Assembly: GCF_037975245.1 (NCBI RefSeq)
Contig: NC_092576.1
Coordinates: 446,501 to 510,500, forward strand
Length of the DNA stretch: 64,000 bases
Direction of reading: 5' to 3'
From: Apostichopus japonicus
Lineage: Eukaryota; Echinodermata; Holothuroidea; Aspidochirotida; Stichopodidae
This document shows, piece after piece, positions 49,401 through 61,199 of the stretch (positions within the stretch are counted from its first letter, which is position 1; each line of letters starts with the position of its first letter). The translations under genes and the position numbers were made by a program. The notes beneath the pieces were generated by a model that was not told where the DNA came from, made no database searches, and saw nothing but the letters and a program-made list of their open reading frames with translations.

Positions 49401-50100
49401 TGATGTGCTCATGTATATGGATTGTTCTAAGAACAGCATAATGAACGCCCTAACCACGACTGGTTTAAGCTGTTACAGCGATTAGCTGATTTGTCTGGTG
49501 TTAATACAAGAGTTTCTATAAGGAAATTATCGATTCGGCCGACCGCACACTATCAATCTGAACGGGACTCGCAACCGTCGTGACCTGGTATATAATGGAT
49601 AGTCGGTCAGTACAATCGTGTGGTGAAGACTACGATCAATTGCCCCCAAAACATACTGGTTTGGGATTTACGTGACACTTGTCCCCGAATTAACATATGC
49701 GCTCTCATATCTACATAAATTGACAATTGTTAGCACTGTGCCCCACTTCTGTGACACATCCTACTTACTCCTCCTTCAGGATCTACCCAAAAAGGCGACA
49801 AAAACCATAAGTACGAAAGAGTGGGTGGATTAAAGTGAAGAAAAAACAAACAGTTGAATCCCCGCGGTCGAGCGAGATCCTCACCAGTTGAGCACGGAGA
49901 GATGGATGAGAGTGTTAGGTGAAACGATATCTAACTATCGTTTGACATGAGATGACAGTTGCAGATCTCTCAAATAACTTATACATGCAAACGAACTACT
50001 CGCTTTAGAATACTCGGTTCAAAGTTTCAGTCGGTATCGTATATTCCACTGTATTTCGTATCTCCTTAATATGGAGGTGGGCGTGGGGGAGAATGGTTAG
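46490..50100. other. Upstream of the sialyltransferase gene; no gene recognised
   Basis: Presumed promoter lies just above 46486 but no clear TATA or initiator was identified. A short CATC-rich microsatellite lies at 47205-47247. A tRNA-SINE fragment is at 47105-47180. The remaining sequence is AT-rich without supported features. Confidence 0.4.
47105..47180 (+). repeat. tRNA-derived SINE fragment
   Basis: B-box-like GGGCTTGAATACCGGTGGAG followed by GGCTGGAATTTCTTTCACTG. The minus-strand copy at 51440-51537 has CTCGAATCCCGGTGGAGGCT and TTTTTTCACTGTTC in the same order. Confidence 0.5.
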
Positions 50101-50149
50101 TTTCGTGGCTTGTATACCCCAAACCAGAAAGTTTTGTTCAATTTACTTT

Positions 50150-51400
50150 GCCCCTCTCTTACCTGTTTCCGACTCTCCGTCGGAGTAGCACTTCTGCGGT
50201 GGTGAGCGGTACAACCGACGGGAGCTACCCTAAGGAACTCTCAACAACGTGCGAGGCCGCCTTTAATATGTCTTCCAGTGGAACAAATGGGGCCAGTGCT
50301 TTAGAAGAGACTGGACCTCTGAGATCGTGTGCTCGAAATATGAGGCATGGGGGAGAATCAACTGTACCAGACACCTGGAGATAATGTCCTAGGACACTGA
50401 TGAGTATGAGGTGTCCGGGAGGATGAAAAGTTTGGTCGATGTGGTAAAGGCTTTGCCCTCTCGAGCTATCACGAGAGGGCTTAGACCGGCCATCACAAGT
50501 TGTCTCTAGCTCTAATGCATAACAAATGAGCGATTCTTGGTAAGGCTTGGTTCTTAGGAAAATCGGCGCATTATACGACCCCTATGCGTATCGAATCGTA
50601 TGTGGTCTTCCGACAGGGAGAGAGCGTGGAGACAACCCTCATTGCAACGTCAAGGTTACGTAATAGCAGTTGGCCATGCCGTGTAGGATTGCGACGATAA
50701 CTTTTTTGACCCCATTGTGGTATAATTGTCGAAACTTTGTAAACAGCAGAGATCGCGCAGCGATACAGCGTGATTGTTGATGGAATAGGTGCATGACAAA
50801 ATATGTCAGATGATTGACATACGTTGAACGCTGAATAATCTGACGAACCGAGCACTACTCGTAGAACCTTTAGAGTCTGGCAGTTAGTACGCTTGCGCCA
50901 TATCTTTGTTCTAGGAAGCCATGAGGGCCATTTAGTCAGGTCGATCGATCGTGATATAAGACTCTTCACTTGGTATGTGAAAAGAAGCGGCGAATCCGGG
51001 ACACTCACTGGAATATCATTACGTGGACTCATCAGCAGAAGGAACCAGGGATTCCGGTGAGATTTTTTCAGAAGAAGTCTCGAGGAATTGGGTTTCAGCA
51101 GAACTCTGTGGATCAGGCATGAAAAGCGAACTCTTAGATCTCCTCCGATACAATGGCTAAAGCTTCCGTTGCTCACGCTTGTGGGCAATACGTTCTCGAG
51201 CCGAATATCGGAATTTTGGCATTGTCGGCTGATGCATAGAGATGAGATCGATGTGCAGAGAGCCAAGCAGGTTTAACAGTTTCGCACAAGTAAATGGCGA
51301 CAGGTTCCACTCGGGCTGGGCATCTGTGATTCGGTTGTCCGTCCCCGCATTGTGGTATACTCTGGTGATCTGACAAAACTACATCCGGTTGTATCATTTC
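50150..51400 (-). mobile_element. Decayed DIRS-like (tyrosine-recombinase) retrotransposon remnant
   Basis: On the minus strand about 51311-51240 reads PEWNLSPFTCAKLLNLLGSL then HIDL; in a neighbouring frame ASADNAKIPIFGSR follows. This is the EW-L-P...D-F-S---N---P--- segment just after the RNase H domain in DIRS-like pol. About 900 bases further, at 50400-50190, one frame reads VLGHYLQVSGTVD, FRAHDLRGPVSSKALAPFVP and LEDILKAASHVVESSL. This contains the H-x-x-R motif (HDLR, near 50318-50329) and the I-K-A-A-S segment of tyrosine recombinases. A 231-codon open frame at 50571-51266 lies between and does not match a family in its own frame. Many frame breaks; RT, Gag and terminal repeats were not found. 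Confidence 0.62.
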
Positions 51401-51439
51401 ATTGTGCTACTCTTTGTCTCTAGAATGTAGCAACAACAA

Positions 51440-51658
<219 letters not shown>

Positions 51659-51675
51659 ATAATATACTTAACTAA

Positions 51676-51742
51676 ACTATCATCATACTGCTACTCGGAG
51701 TTTCACGTGTGCGGCTCGCGCACCGATCATCAGCCTGATGAT
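51676..51742 (-). ncRNA. Hammerhead ribozyme motif, minus-strand mirror copy
   Basis: Exact mirror of the plus-strand motif: CTGATGA at 51733-51727, GAAA at 51704-51701, GTA at 51694-51692. The two copies meet head to head at one base. Confidence 0.68.
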
Positions 51743-51792
51743 CGGTGCGCGAGCCGCACACGTGAAACTCCGAGTAGCAGTATGATGATAGT
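51726..51792 (+). ncRNA. Hammerhead ribozyme motif, plus-strand copy
   Basis: CTGATGA at 51735-51741; stem II GTGCG/CGCAC with loop CGAGC (plus an outer CG/CG); GAAA at 51764-51767; stem III CT/AG closed by a three-base loop; cleavage triplet GTA at 51774-51776. A stem I can form between ATCATCA...GC before the core and GC...TGATGAT after it. Core and stem III design match the motif at 10291-10354. Confidence 0.7.
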
Positions 51793-51871
51793 TTAGTTAA
51801 GTATATTATGTGATATTCTAGCTCTGCCTTGGCATAGAGCACTCTTTGTGAATATTGACCAACATTCTATG

Positions 51872-51952
<81 letters not shown>
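51872..51952. repeat. TA tract right of the palindrome
   Basis: Pure TA. The segment between palindrome and tract (GTGATATTCTAGCTCTGCC, CATAGAGCACT) matches the minus strand of 9903-9970, also next to a TA tract, so it belongs to the same Penelope-like family. Confidence 0.92.
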
Positions 51953-51957
<5 letters not shown>

Positions 51958-53620
51958 TGATCTACAGTACTGTATGTAGCCGGGTACACGTACTGTTCAG
52001 TTCATCATATACAGCTAGCTAGCTAGCTAGCTTGCCGAGTCGTAACGCTCGTACGTACTACATGCTAGGAAGTTGAGTGTAACAACTCCCCGCTCGTACA
52101 CACACATATACTTATACAGAAATATCTTGGTATAGGTGCATATAGAGCCGGGACACAGTCTACTCGAAATACACATCGAAATTGTTTCTAGCTCTACAAA
52201 GCAACGTAGGACTAGGAAAATGAACTGAAACAAGACGGCAAATCTCTCTGGTAGATTCTTTCGAAAACTAGAGAGCGCTGAAGGAGGTCGGTGGTTACAA
52301 TCCCGCAATCAAGGTAACATAAGCCTAGGTAAGTCAAATAACTTTCATTACCGATTCAACTACGAAAAGGATGTTGATGGCCTAGCTACAAACACTGTAG
52401 GCTAGGCCTGCAACGTTAGTTAGGCTCTACAAGTAACATAACACAGTGCAGAGGTGAACCTTCAATGTGTAAAAATTACCCACATGTCCGACACTACAAA
52501 ATATAACAGGTCATTCCAAGTAGTGCATATAACAACTCCCTTAGCGTTCTCCAATTACATAAACATCTAGGCCAATACAGCATTTCACAGTCATTTTACT
52601 ATGATTGAGGTGAAACAGTACCTTCACTGCCTGAGCCCCACCCCTCCCCCCCCCTCACACACAATGGTACAACCCTTAATCAGACGGAATCAGAAGTTGG
52701 AGAAAAAATAGAGGGCGTCTGACATTAATTGCTTGGCTGGATTCATTGTGTAGCCCCTTTCAGTGAAAGTGAAACCGATAATTTTGCCTCGCTGCTCTAT
52801 TTTATCGATGATTGTTTGGTAAAGGGTATTAAAGAGTTTCCTGTTTTTTTCAGTCACGAATTTTTTTAACAAGTTGGTTATGCTAATCCGGCAGTAGGAT
52901 ATACATTATCTTTGATATTCTATATTCGCGATAGTAAAACAGTTTCTCCCGGAATCTGCCGGATTTAGATATTCGATATCGGGAATAAAGTAAAGAAATA
53001 TATCCAGTGATTGTTAGTTCACTTCCAAGAGCAAAGAGCATAATCTCGGCGTTTCATACTAAGGTTCCTTTGAATATCACAACAGTATTTTGTTAATTAC
53101 GATTTGCGAGAGTACTTTCACGATCTTTGATTAATATTTTTACTTTGTTGTACTTTACTTGTATGTAAACTTTGTGTACATTACAGTACGGTACATGGAA
53201 CTCCAATGGAATTGCATGACCCTGCGGGGTCATATCTGATGGGTGATACACGGTGTAGATTTTTTACCTCGGTAAAATCGCGAAGACAAAGGGCGGATCA
53301 AGTTAGCTAGGTCAGGCGGGCGGGAACTTGATCAGACGGTGTATCTAATATGTTTGGACCCGTCTGTCTGGCATATATGGTCGGGTTGGACGTGTGCCTT
53401 ATTAGTATAGGGCATGAAAATACGCCATGATAGGAATTTCCTGCTACACCAACAAAACAAATAGAAAACTTTAGACAGGAGATGTGTTATGAAGATCATT
53501 GGATTCATCGATAAATATCAAATGCAACCAACTAAAAAGTAGCACGTAACTTTACCCCGAATGAATGAATTAAATCCAGAAAAAATCCAGAAAATTAAAA
53601 AAAAATTGCGAGGCAGAACA
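51953..53620. other. No gene recognised
   Basis: Holds a TAGC repeat (52013-52031), a poly-C run near 52643 and a 60-codon minus-strand ORF at 52690-52872 with protein-like composition (FVTEKNRKLFNTLYQTIIDK, then GFTFTERGYTMNPAKQLM) but no recognised family or splice sites. Confidence 0.4.
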
Positions 53621-53639
53621 TTTTATTAACATTAACAAT

Positions 53640-55145
53640 TTGAACAGTCACTCTATTTTTTATTTATCCAATAACTTAAGAAGAAATTTTAAAAATAGTC
53701 AATTTAAGTATAAAACCCCCAAAAAAGTAGCAGGATATGATAACTTTAAACCTCATATTGTTAGACAAGTTATACCTTTTATTGTTGAACCTCTGACGCA
53801 CATCTGTAATATTTTATTCAATATTGGCATATTTCCAGAAAAACTGAAGATTGCCAAAGTTATACCAACATTTAAGAAGGGAGACACTAGTGGCTATAAT
53901 AATTACCGCCCTATATCTTTGCTATCATGTTTTTCTAAAATTATTGAACGCCTTATGTTTAATCGTATTTATAGCTTTCTTATCAAATACAATATTTTGT
54001 GTAAAGAACGGTATGGTTTTCGCCCTGACCATTCAACTGAACTCGCTTTGGCAGATGCCATTGACAAATTGTATATTGACCATAAAAAACATGTATTGGC
54101 GTCTTCCTTGATCTTTCAAAAGCTTTTGACACTATCGACCGCAACATTTTATTTGAACAAATTATCCTTCTTTGTTATCAGAGGAACCACGCTTAACTGG
54201 CTAGACAGCTATCTTTCTAATAGATATCAATATACCTCATATAAGAACTCAAAATCTGAACTTGCTAAAATCACTTGTGGGGTACCACAAGGATCTATTT
54301 TTAGCCCCTTATTTATTCATTTTATATGTCGATGACATTGCCAAGTCTCTAAAATCGCAAACATTACATTACATTACGTTACTGTTTCTAATGAATTAAG
54401 TAAATTCTATGATTCGTTCACTAATAAACTATCTATTAACTTTGAGAAAACTAATTATATTGCTTTCAACACTGATAGAAAATGCATTGGGACAAAGACA
54501 TAATAATGAGCGGTAAAATCATTAATCATGTAACTACTAAGAAGTTTTTAGGTGTTGATATTGACTATAATTTATCATGCGCAACCACATATCATCGATC
54601 TGTAACAAAGTCGCAAGAAATATTGGAATACTCTCATAATTGAAGCATTACTTCCCACATATATTATACTCAGAACGCTTTATCAAACTCTGATCTTACC
54701 ACACTTAACATACTGTACAATTATTTGGTCTGGGATACACAATGTTAATATTGAACACCTTAGCAAAGTCCAAAAAGGAGCTATTCGTCACATTACCCAT
54801 TCTGCACCACGGGAACACACTGGTCTGCTATTTAAGAAACTAGACTTGCTTAAACTTGATGATATCATCAAAATGAAGCTTGCGGCTTTTGCTTACAAAT
54901 CATGGAATGAGTTATTGCCGGAACATTTCCACAGTTTTATTAATAGTAACAACACTTTTTATCACTATCAAACGAGACATACTTATCATGCACATCGTAA
55001 TTTTTACCGTACCACTATAGGAACTTATAGCTTTCGTAACTGTTTAATTAAAACATGGAATTCCCTTTCAGATAATATCAAGACCAAAAAGTCGTTGAGT
55101 TTATTTAAGAAGTATTTAAGAAAATACCTCATCACAATATACTAA
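53640..55145 (+). mobile_element. LINE (non-LTR retrotransposon) reverse-transcriptase region, decayed
   Basis: RT motifs in order, with frame shifts: KVAGYDNFKPHIV, FPEKLKIAKVIPTFKKGD, YNNYRPISLLSCFSKIIER, YGFRPDHSTELAL, then in another frame FLDLSKAFDTIDRNILFEQ (motif A), back to LNWLDSYLSNRYQYTSY and CGVPQGSIFSPLF (motif B), then LYVDDIAKS (motif C) near 54330. A C-terminal open frame follows at 54846-55145 with FAYKSWNELLPEHFHSF, RNFYRTTIGTYSFRNCL and TWNSLSDNIKTKKSLSLFKK. The domain order and tail are those of CR1/L2/jockey-type LINEs. No endonuclease upstream, at least three frame breaks: a 5'-truncated dead copy. Confidence 0.85.
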
Positions 55146-55714
55146 TACGGTCTTTATGCCATATTTATATATATATTAAGTAATTACATAATGAACTCAA
55201 TTGTTTATGAATTAGTACAATGTTATCCTGTCTAGTTATTACTCCTTAAAGTATCTGTATCACTCTGCTCATTCAACATTCATTACTATTAGAAATAAAA
55301 ATATTATAAATAACGTCATAGTACAAAGAAAGAAATAAAAACATCATCTCATCCGACCTGAAGGAAAATATAAATCCATTACCACGTTGCATTGATTTCG
55401 AATGATTTAAATAACAATAGATACATAGACTAATAACACTCTTTGCTCTATTTGTTAAACCAAACAAAAAGACACAACCACAAAATGAAACTGGTCGAAA
55501 GTTGTGAAGGAAAGAAAAATTTATACCCGATTAGAGAGGAATCTGAACTATCACATTAATTTAGTACTCTGTAGTCCCCTAGATTCAAGGCATTCAACAA
55601 TAAAGGATTACTCAGAATTGTATGAAACTATTTAGAACAATAGTTCACAGTACATGTAGCTTAAAGTCTCCTCAAAATGTTACTTTACTTTACAACCAGT
55701 AAATGTTTTCTTAC
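55146..55714. other. LINE 3' flank and unassigned sequence
   Basis: Likely LINE 3' UTR followed by AT-rich DNA; lies at the presumed 3' end of the minus-strand Ig receptor locus. No exon recognised. Confidence 0.3.
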
Positions 55715-55758
55715 CGTCATCATCTGCAACAGTGTAGGTTGAGTAGCCAGGAAGGACC
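55715..55758 (-). pseudogene. Candidate cytoplasmic exon of the Ig receptor (Tyr-rich)
   Basis: 44 bases ending at donor GACG|GTAAGA; in phase 2 to 1 it reads VLPGYSTYTVADDDG. Phase fits the candidate exon at 56864-56894. The acceptor (TTTATAAAG) is weak. Two Tyr residues would suit a signalling tail, but no ITIM or ITAM pattern is present. Confidence 0.3.
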
Positions 55759-56863
55759 CTTTATAAATCACCAACAGTATTGCAAAAGTAAGAAATAAAC
55801 AACATGTTAACTATTTATGTGTCTCCGTGTACACATGTTTGTTAGTAACGGTTACTGTTTAAATTTTATTTTATTATAAAACGTTGTCAAAAAACATCAG
55901 AGAGGAATTAGAAGTGTTAACCGCAAATTTGATCTTCATGATATCCATCTTTTGCTAGAAGAGAATTAGATAACATTAAATCAGTTACAATACAGATTAC
56001 AATACAGACAGTTAAATAAATTAATTTAAATAATTTCCTTTATATTCCTAGCTTGGTACTGATTATCTTGTCCGTTTGCTGTTGGACAACATACTTTAGA
56101 GACAAGTGAAGACATTTGTCCAATGTGAATATAATCGTGTTAGTGGCATATAACAAATTCTTATTTTTATCATCAAGATTGCAAGAGAACTATTAACTTG
56201 GGGATCACCTAGTGAATTCAGAGTCATGTCATTTCCACAAGACTTGTCTTCATCACGCACTGATCTGTGTCAATAGAAGTAAAGACAATTGTCGTGACAC
56301 AAAAGAAAGAAAGTATCACATCTTAATAGTTATACATTTTTAAACTCGGGTGGTTAATTGGTTTAGCCTCTGTACAAATATCACTTTTACTTTCATCATT
56401 ACATTGGCTAAAATAGATACACAGTATCTTAGCAATTTTTTCACTCATTACAGTAGTAGCCACCAAAAAGGGGAAAAACATAGAAGAGATTAAGACAATG
56501 AAAAAATGACATCATTTAATTTTTAGTTGATTGTAGACTTATTTGCTTCTTTTACATGCAAGACGTCATGTTTCTAGCTGTTTCCTCGAGCTGTGGATAT
56601 ATTGCAGGTACTAAAATAATTAAGTTTCATCATCCTACACAATTAAATAATATTAATAGTTATAATTAAATATTGCTAAAAGCGACATGAATTATTTAAA
56701 AAGACACAGCATTTAAATTGCTCCTCTATACTCCTTACATACAATAGGGATGGCATAATATATCGGAGGTAATCGATAGTATCGGAGTTAGTCGATGAAA
56801 GTATCATAACAAAATCTGAAATTAATCTGTTTGAAACATGATGAGATGGTAAAAAAGACTCAC

Positions 56864-56894
56864 GTTACTGAAATAGTTCTTCTCCTCAGGAACA
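56864..56894 (-). pseudogene. Candidate micro-exon after the membrane exon of the Ig receptor
   Basis: 31 bases between acceptor TTCTATTTACAG and donor AAC|GTGAGT. In phase with the membrane exon it reads VFLRRRTISVT, a basic juxtamembrane stretch; in the alternative frame VPEEKNYFSN. Splice signals are good; identity is inferred from position and phase. Confidence 0.35.
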
Positions 56895-57182
56895 CTGTAA
56901 ATAGAAAATTATACCTGCATTGATCATCGATTATAGTAAATAAACCCTTATAATAGCTCAACTTCGGTAAAATGGCCGTTACGATGAAAATGCAGATTTT
57001 ATGCAGCTTTATTAACACGTTCGAACATAAAGCTCTTTGATAAAATATAAATACTATTTATCAGTAGATGTAACAGTAGTTACGTCCTTCTTCTATATCT
57101 CTACGAGCTTAAAATATTCGATTTAGCTTTTGTAAATATAATTGTTATCTATGTCTTTTACCCAATGTTGTAATGAACTTAC

Positions 57183-57305
57183 CCCTTTTAAGTACACACG
57201 CGAGAGTTGACGCGAAAATGAAACAAATGGTGCTAATGATTGCAATCTGTAATGTTCTTTCTACAATTGAGACTTCTACAGATGATAATTGTGTTTTATC
57301 GTTTG
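57183..57305 (-). pseudogene. Ig receptor, transmembrane exon
   Basis: Acceptor TTTCCTTTTCAG, 123 bases, donor AAAGGG|GTAAGT, phase 1 at both ends like the Ig exons above it. Encodes ANDKTQLSSVEVSIVERT then LQIAIISTICFIFASTLACV and LKRG: one membrane helix followed by basic residues, i.e. a type I single-pass receptor. This exon is intact. Confidence 0.68.
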
Positions 57306-57757
57306 CTGAAAAGGAAACGAAACTGACTGGAATTAGTATTATACACATACAAAACTCAGTACTTGGCACTAATTTAATAAGTGTAACTGTTTGGAAATCT
57401 TCTCCCTATTATTGCTTAGGATATTTGGTGACAAGACATGTGATGGTAAAGTATACATTTGTATATATATATGGGTACAGTGAGCCTAGTTGGTTTCTGG
57501 CCTATGGTGAGACCAAAACGTCAAAGCGTATACACTGTCTTGCAATTAACATTGTCTCACAAATTTATAATAACTTTACTGTTTAATTGTTTTTGCTTCA
57601 TTATTAAGATCGCGTTATTTAAATTATATCATAGCAAAGAAAGAAAAAGAGTCGGAAATTTGTCTTGTTATTTTTGTTTTGGTTATATGAAGTGAATTCC
57701 TCTCATTAGTTTTGTCAAATGTTAACCAACATAATGGATAAGATGTTTAAGCTTTAC

Positions 57758-58097
57758 CAAAAGTATGAAGGTGGATCCCAATGTTTTCTTGAATTAAAAT
57801 ATCCTCTACGATTTGAACACATGTTATGGTTCCATTAACGGATGCTGGATGCAATTGAAGTGTCGACAGACAGTGTATTCGATAACTGCATTGTAGCAGA
57901 GTCATTCTTCATGTCGAACTTTACACTCGGTAGGTAGTAGTTTTCTATGTTTTCAACAGTCCAATGAATATTATTCAATGGTCTTGATTTCAGGACGTAG
58001 CAGGAGATGTTCGATATCTTGCCTTCTTTGACAAAGTAATGTTCACCATCGGTGACTTTCATATCATCAACCAGCATCTCAAATTACCTAAGAGGCA
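57758..58097 (-). pseudogene. Ig receptor, third Ig domain exon with stop and frameshift
   Basis: Acceptor GTGATCAG and donor TTTG|GTAAAG, phase 1 to 1. Reads PLR, stop (TAA), FEMLVDDMKVTDGEHYFVKE, ISNISCYVLKSRPLNNIHW, SATMQLSNTLSVDTSIASS; after one frame change VNGTITCVQIVEDILIQENI and HLHTFG. The Cys...Trp...Cys Ig pattern is complete once the frame is followed. It aligns with the second Ig exon from the acceptor onward (PLR-stop-F versus PPRLF), which places the TAA within the former coding part. 340 bases, one more than a multiple of three. Confidence 0.7.
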
Positions 58098-58549
58098 CTG
58101 ATCACAAAACGGATAAAATACGTGAACTTTAAAATCAGATTAAGTTTTGCTTTATAGAAAAAATATCCTACAAAAACTGCAATCCTTACCCAGTAAAGAG
58201 ATTTACCAAAGATATGACATAACATATGCCGCATCGTAGAATTGTATGTAAGTACATAGTCACTAGAATTTCAAATGAATGAGGTATCAAAGTCTTAGCG
58301 GCATAACGTTTAGTGGTAAATATTTCAACAGAGAATGTAAGCAGTGTTTTAGAACACAATGTTTAAACTATTGTAGTCTGTTCCAATGTTTAAATTGTAA
58401 TTATATTGATCATTCAACCTGCGAAATTTGTCATGATATCACATACGGAAGAAACATCAATCTGTCATCCTCTATTTTTCATGATTGCATCCTGAAATAA
58501 TATCCTTAAAAGTGGTGGAGTGACAGTTATCTCAAAATCTGGACTACCC

Positions 58550-59340
58550 CTTTGAATTGATTGAACAAAACAAAATTAAATCATTGGAATCACTCGAACT
58601 TAAATTGTGGTCATCCTTATCATCTATCTCCCTTGTCATTGTTTATAGACCGCCAACATCTGGATGTTCATTTCCTAAGTTTTTAGATGAATTCAACATC
58701 TTGTGGACTCGTATATGCTTACCTCTTCCAAGCTTGTCATCACTGGTGACTTCAGCATTCATGTTGACAACCTTGCTGACAATGATTCCAAGCGCTTTTT
58801 TGGAACTATTATCATCGAATGATCTTTACTAATATATTCTGAATCCTACACATAGGCATGGTCATACTCTTGATTTGATTATATCTCGTGCTTCTAATAA
58901 CCACCTTTTTTCAAATATTCCAGTACAGTATTTTCGAATTATTTATAAAATATTGATTGTCACATATCGCTATTTTGTTAGAACTTTGCTATTCTACTTG
59001 TCAGAACTTCTGCAACCATATCACGCAAATCGCAGTTAAATGAGATCACACAATAAGTTACTTCTGTGTGAAATCGTTCAAATCGATCATGGTGCAAAAA
59101 AAAAATTGCTGCTGCTCTTCTCTGTGGAACAGCCTTCCAGAACATGTAAAACATAGTCCATCTCTTGTTTCTTTTAAACGCTCTCTCAAGACTCATCTCT
59201 ATTTTGGCTTGCATTTTTGTCTTGTACTATGCTTACTGTTTTTTTTGCTGTCGCACTGTTTGTGTCACTGCGCCATGAGCATTTTTTTTACGGATATCGA
59301 CGCATTATAAATGTCCATTATTATTATTATTTATTTAATA
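58550..59340 (+). mobile_element. Internally deleted LINE fragment inside the Ig receptor intron
   Basis: Endonuclease pieces ISLVIVYRPPTSGCSFPKFL, then in another frame LVITGDFSIHVDNLADNDSK, then HRHGHTLDLIISRASNNH; these are the apurinic-endonuclease motifs Y-R-P-P, G-D-F-N-x-H and D-L-I of CR1/L2-type LINEs. The whole RT is missing. The C-terminal tail follows directly: LWNSLPEHVKHSPSLVSFKR, SLKTHLYF, ending near ATTATTATTATTTATTTAAT. Opposite in strand to the Ig locus. Confidence 0.78.
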
Positions 59341-59801
59341 GTGGTGAGCTCTGTTTTTACTTTGTTTCCCACTTACATTATATATTACTATAAATATGCC
59401 AGTTGATATTACATCAAAAGTTGTAATTTTATTTTCATACAACTCCTCCGATTGAAATGAATAAGATAGGAATGCTTTATAACCCCTAAACGACAGCAGC
59501 CGCGAAGATTTAAGGCCAATGTTTATCTCATTACTGTCTATTCAAATATACCTGTATGCGTCAGATTTGGTTGTACAAATTAACTAATGCTAAGGTAAAA
59601 CATCAGGTATATAGTCGCTGCCATGTCAAATCACAGCAAATACAGAAAGTGCATCACAATATTGAATATTAAATGTCGATATTTCTTAGTCTTTTAATTT
59701 GGCAAAATACAAGTGTGATATCTCGAAAATTTAACGACATGTTTTAACTTTATGTTTTGGTTACCCTCAATATTTCTTCATCATTAACAACAAAGGCTTA
59801 C

Positions 59802-60129
59802 CGTGGTCAAAGAAGAGAACCTCTGTGTGCTCTCGATTAGTGAAAACAGTTGAACATCGAACACATCATAAGTTCCATTAGTTGTTGGAGGATGGAACAA
59901 ATCTTAGAGTGGATGTTAGAGATTTTATTCTTGGCTACGTCCTCAAATACATCTTCGACGTTCCTCGGCTGAATTCTTTCATTATTGACCAACCACTGTA
60001 GAGCAGTGGTAGGTTTAACACCAATAACATAGCAGGACACGTCCAACGTCTCGTTCGTCTCGATACGGAAGTAATGTTCATCGGATAATGTATAATTTCC
60101 AACTTGAAAGTAAAACAGTCTTGGAGGGA
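59802..60129 (-). pseudogene. Ig receptor, second Ig domain exon with two frameshifts
   Basis: Acceptor TTTCTTACTTAG and donor CACG|GTAAGC. Reads PPRLFYFQVGNYTLSDEHYF, RIETNETLDVSCYVIGVKP, TTALQWLVNNERIQPRN; then after a first shift PPTTNGTYDV and after a second VRCSTVFTNREHTEVLFFDH. First Cys, Trp and the second Cys (RCS) are all present. 328 bases, not a multiple of three. The final part ends in phase 1 as the neighbouring exons do. Close relative of the exon at 57758-58097. Confidence 0.7.
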
Positions 60130-60339
60130 CTAAGTAAGAAATGAACATGCACTAGGTTATTTGATATCTGAAGACGAAACCGAAGATTTCACAATGGAGG
60201 ACAAACACGTTACGTGCATTGTTAAAATGAAATACATTTTCGTCATACTTAGTGCAAGAATTTCTAAAACCTTCGAATCTTAGTTACAATTAAACGTATA
60301 TAACATAAAGCAAACATAAATTAAGCACTTTACAAGACC

Positions 60340-60341
<2 letters not shown>

Positions 60342-60414
<73 letters not shown>

Positions 60415-60508
60415 CAAATATATAAATATATATATAAATATATATATAAATATATATATAAAAAATATAAAGATATATAGAGATATATATAAAGATATAT
60501 ATATATAT

Positions 60509-60554
<46 letters not shown>
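60342..60554. repeat. TA tract and ATATAAAGATATATA low complexity
   Basis: TA run to about 60411, then AT-rich units with AAATATATA and AGATATATA spacing. Confidence 0.93.
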
Positions 60555-60558
<4 letters not shown>

Positions 60559-60564
60559 GTTCCA

Positions 60565-60641
<77 letters not shown>

Positions 60642-60656
60642 TTGTTTGGAACCTCT
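60555..60656. repeat. Near-perfect palindrome around a TA tract
   Basis: AGAGGTTCCAAACAAA (60555-60570) and TTTGTTTGGAACCTCT (60641-60656) enclose 70 bp of TA, so the whole 102 bp can fold on itself. Confidence 0.9.
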
Positions 60657-60675
60657 GGACATGCAATCAGCGTTC

Positions 60676-60760
60676 ATAGGCTAGTTGTTAGAGGTCCGCA
60701 TATATAGCGAGAGGCCCGGGTTCAAATCCCGGATGAATCAGAAGTTGTTGACTATTCTGG
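60676..60760 (+). repeat. tRNA-derived SINE head
   Basis: A-box-like GGCTAGTTGTTAGAGGTCC and B-box GGGTTCAAATCCCGGATGAA with normal spacing; GTTCAT upstream can pair with ATGAA(T) downstream. The tail (TTGTTGACTATTCTGG) is not tRNA. Confidence 0.55.
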
Positions 60761-61199
60761 ATTTACCAACTCACTACAATTTCAATTTGCAAAGGCATGA
60801 TGCCTCTATTTTTCCGTTCTCGCGTGGATTAACTCGGTTTGTGCGATAACGTACAAAACGAATTCGCCATTGCCCCTAAATGATGAAGCTCTTTGCGAAT
60901 GATAAAGTATCCTGTCAGTCCAAAATATTATAAATTGTGCATTTATAGACATATAATTATTAGAAGTCAACTAGATTGAACCTTAACTTAGTCTACTACG
61001 TACGTTGAAGAAATATTATATTTACAAAAAAAGTAATTTTAAAGTATAAAATATCATCATAGTTTAAATTGATATTTAAATAGTACAATAATTATTGTTA
61101 AATTAAATAGTAATAAAAACAGATTGATGGTCGATGAAAGAGCCAACCAAGTGAACTGCTGTAGATAATTTAGAAAATTTGCATGTAACATGAACTCAC

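Noticed and set aside
50571..51266. 231-codon minus-strand ORF as a host gene
   Set aside because: No family pattern in its own frame, while neighbouring frames on the same strand match DIRS-like pol segments on both sides.
52027..52308. 93-codon minus-strand ORF
   Set aside because: No recognisable motif or splice sites in frame.
57173..57586. 137-codon plus-strand ORF
   Set aside because: Antisense to the transmembrane exon; no domain recognised.
60676..60760. Functional tRNA gene
   Set aside because: A and B boxes are present but the acceptor stem has mismatches, the anticodon arm is poor, and the sequence continues into a SINE-like tail.
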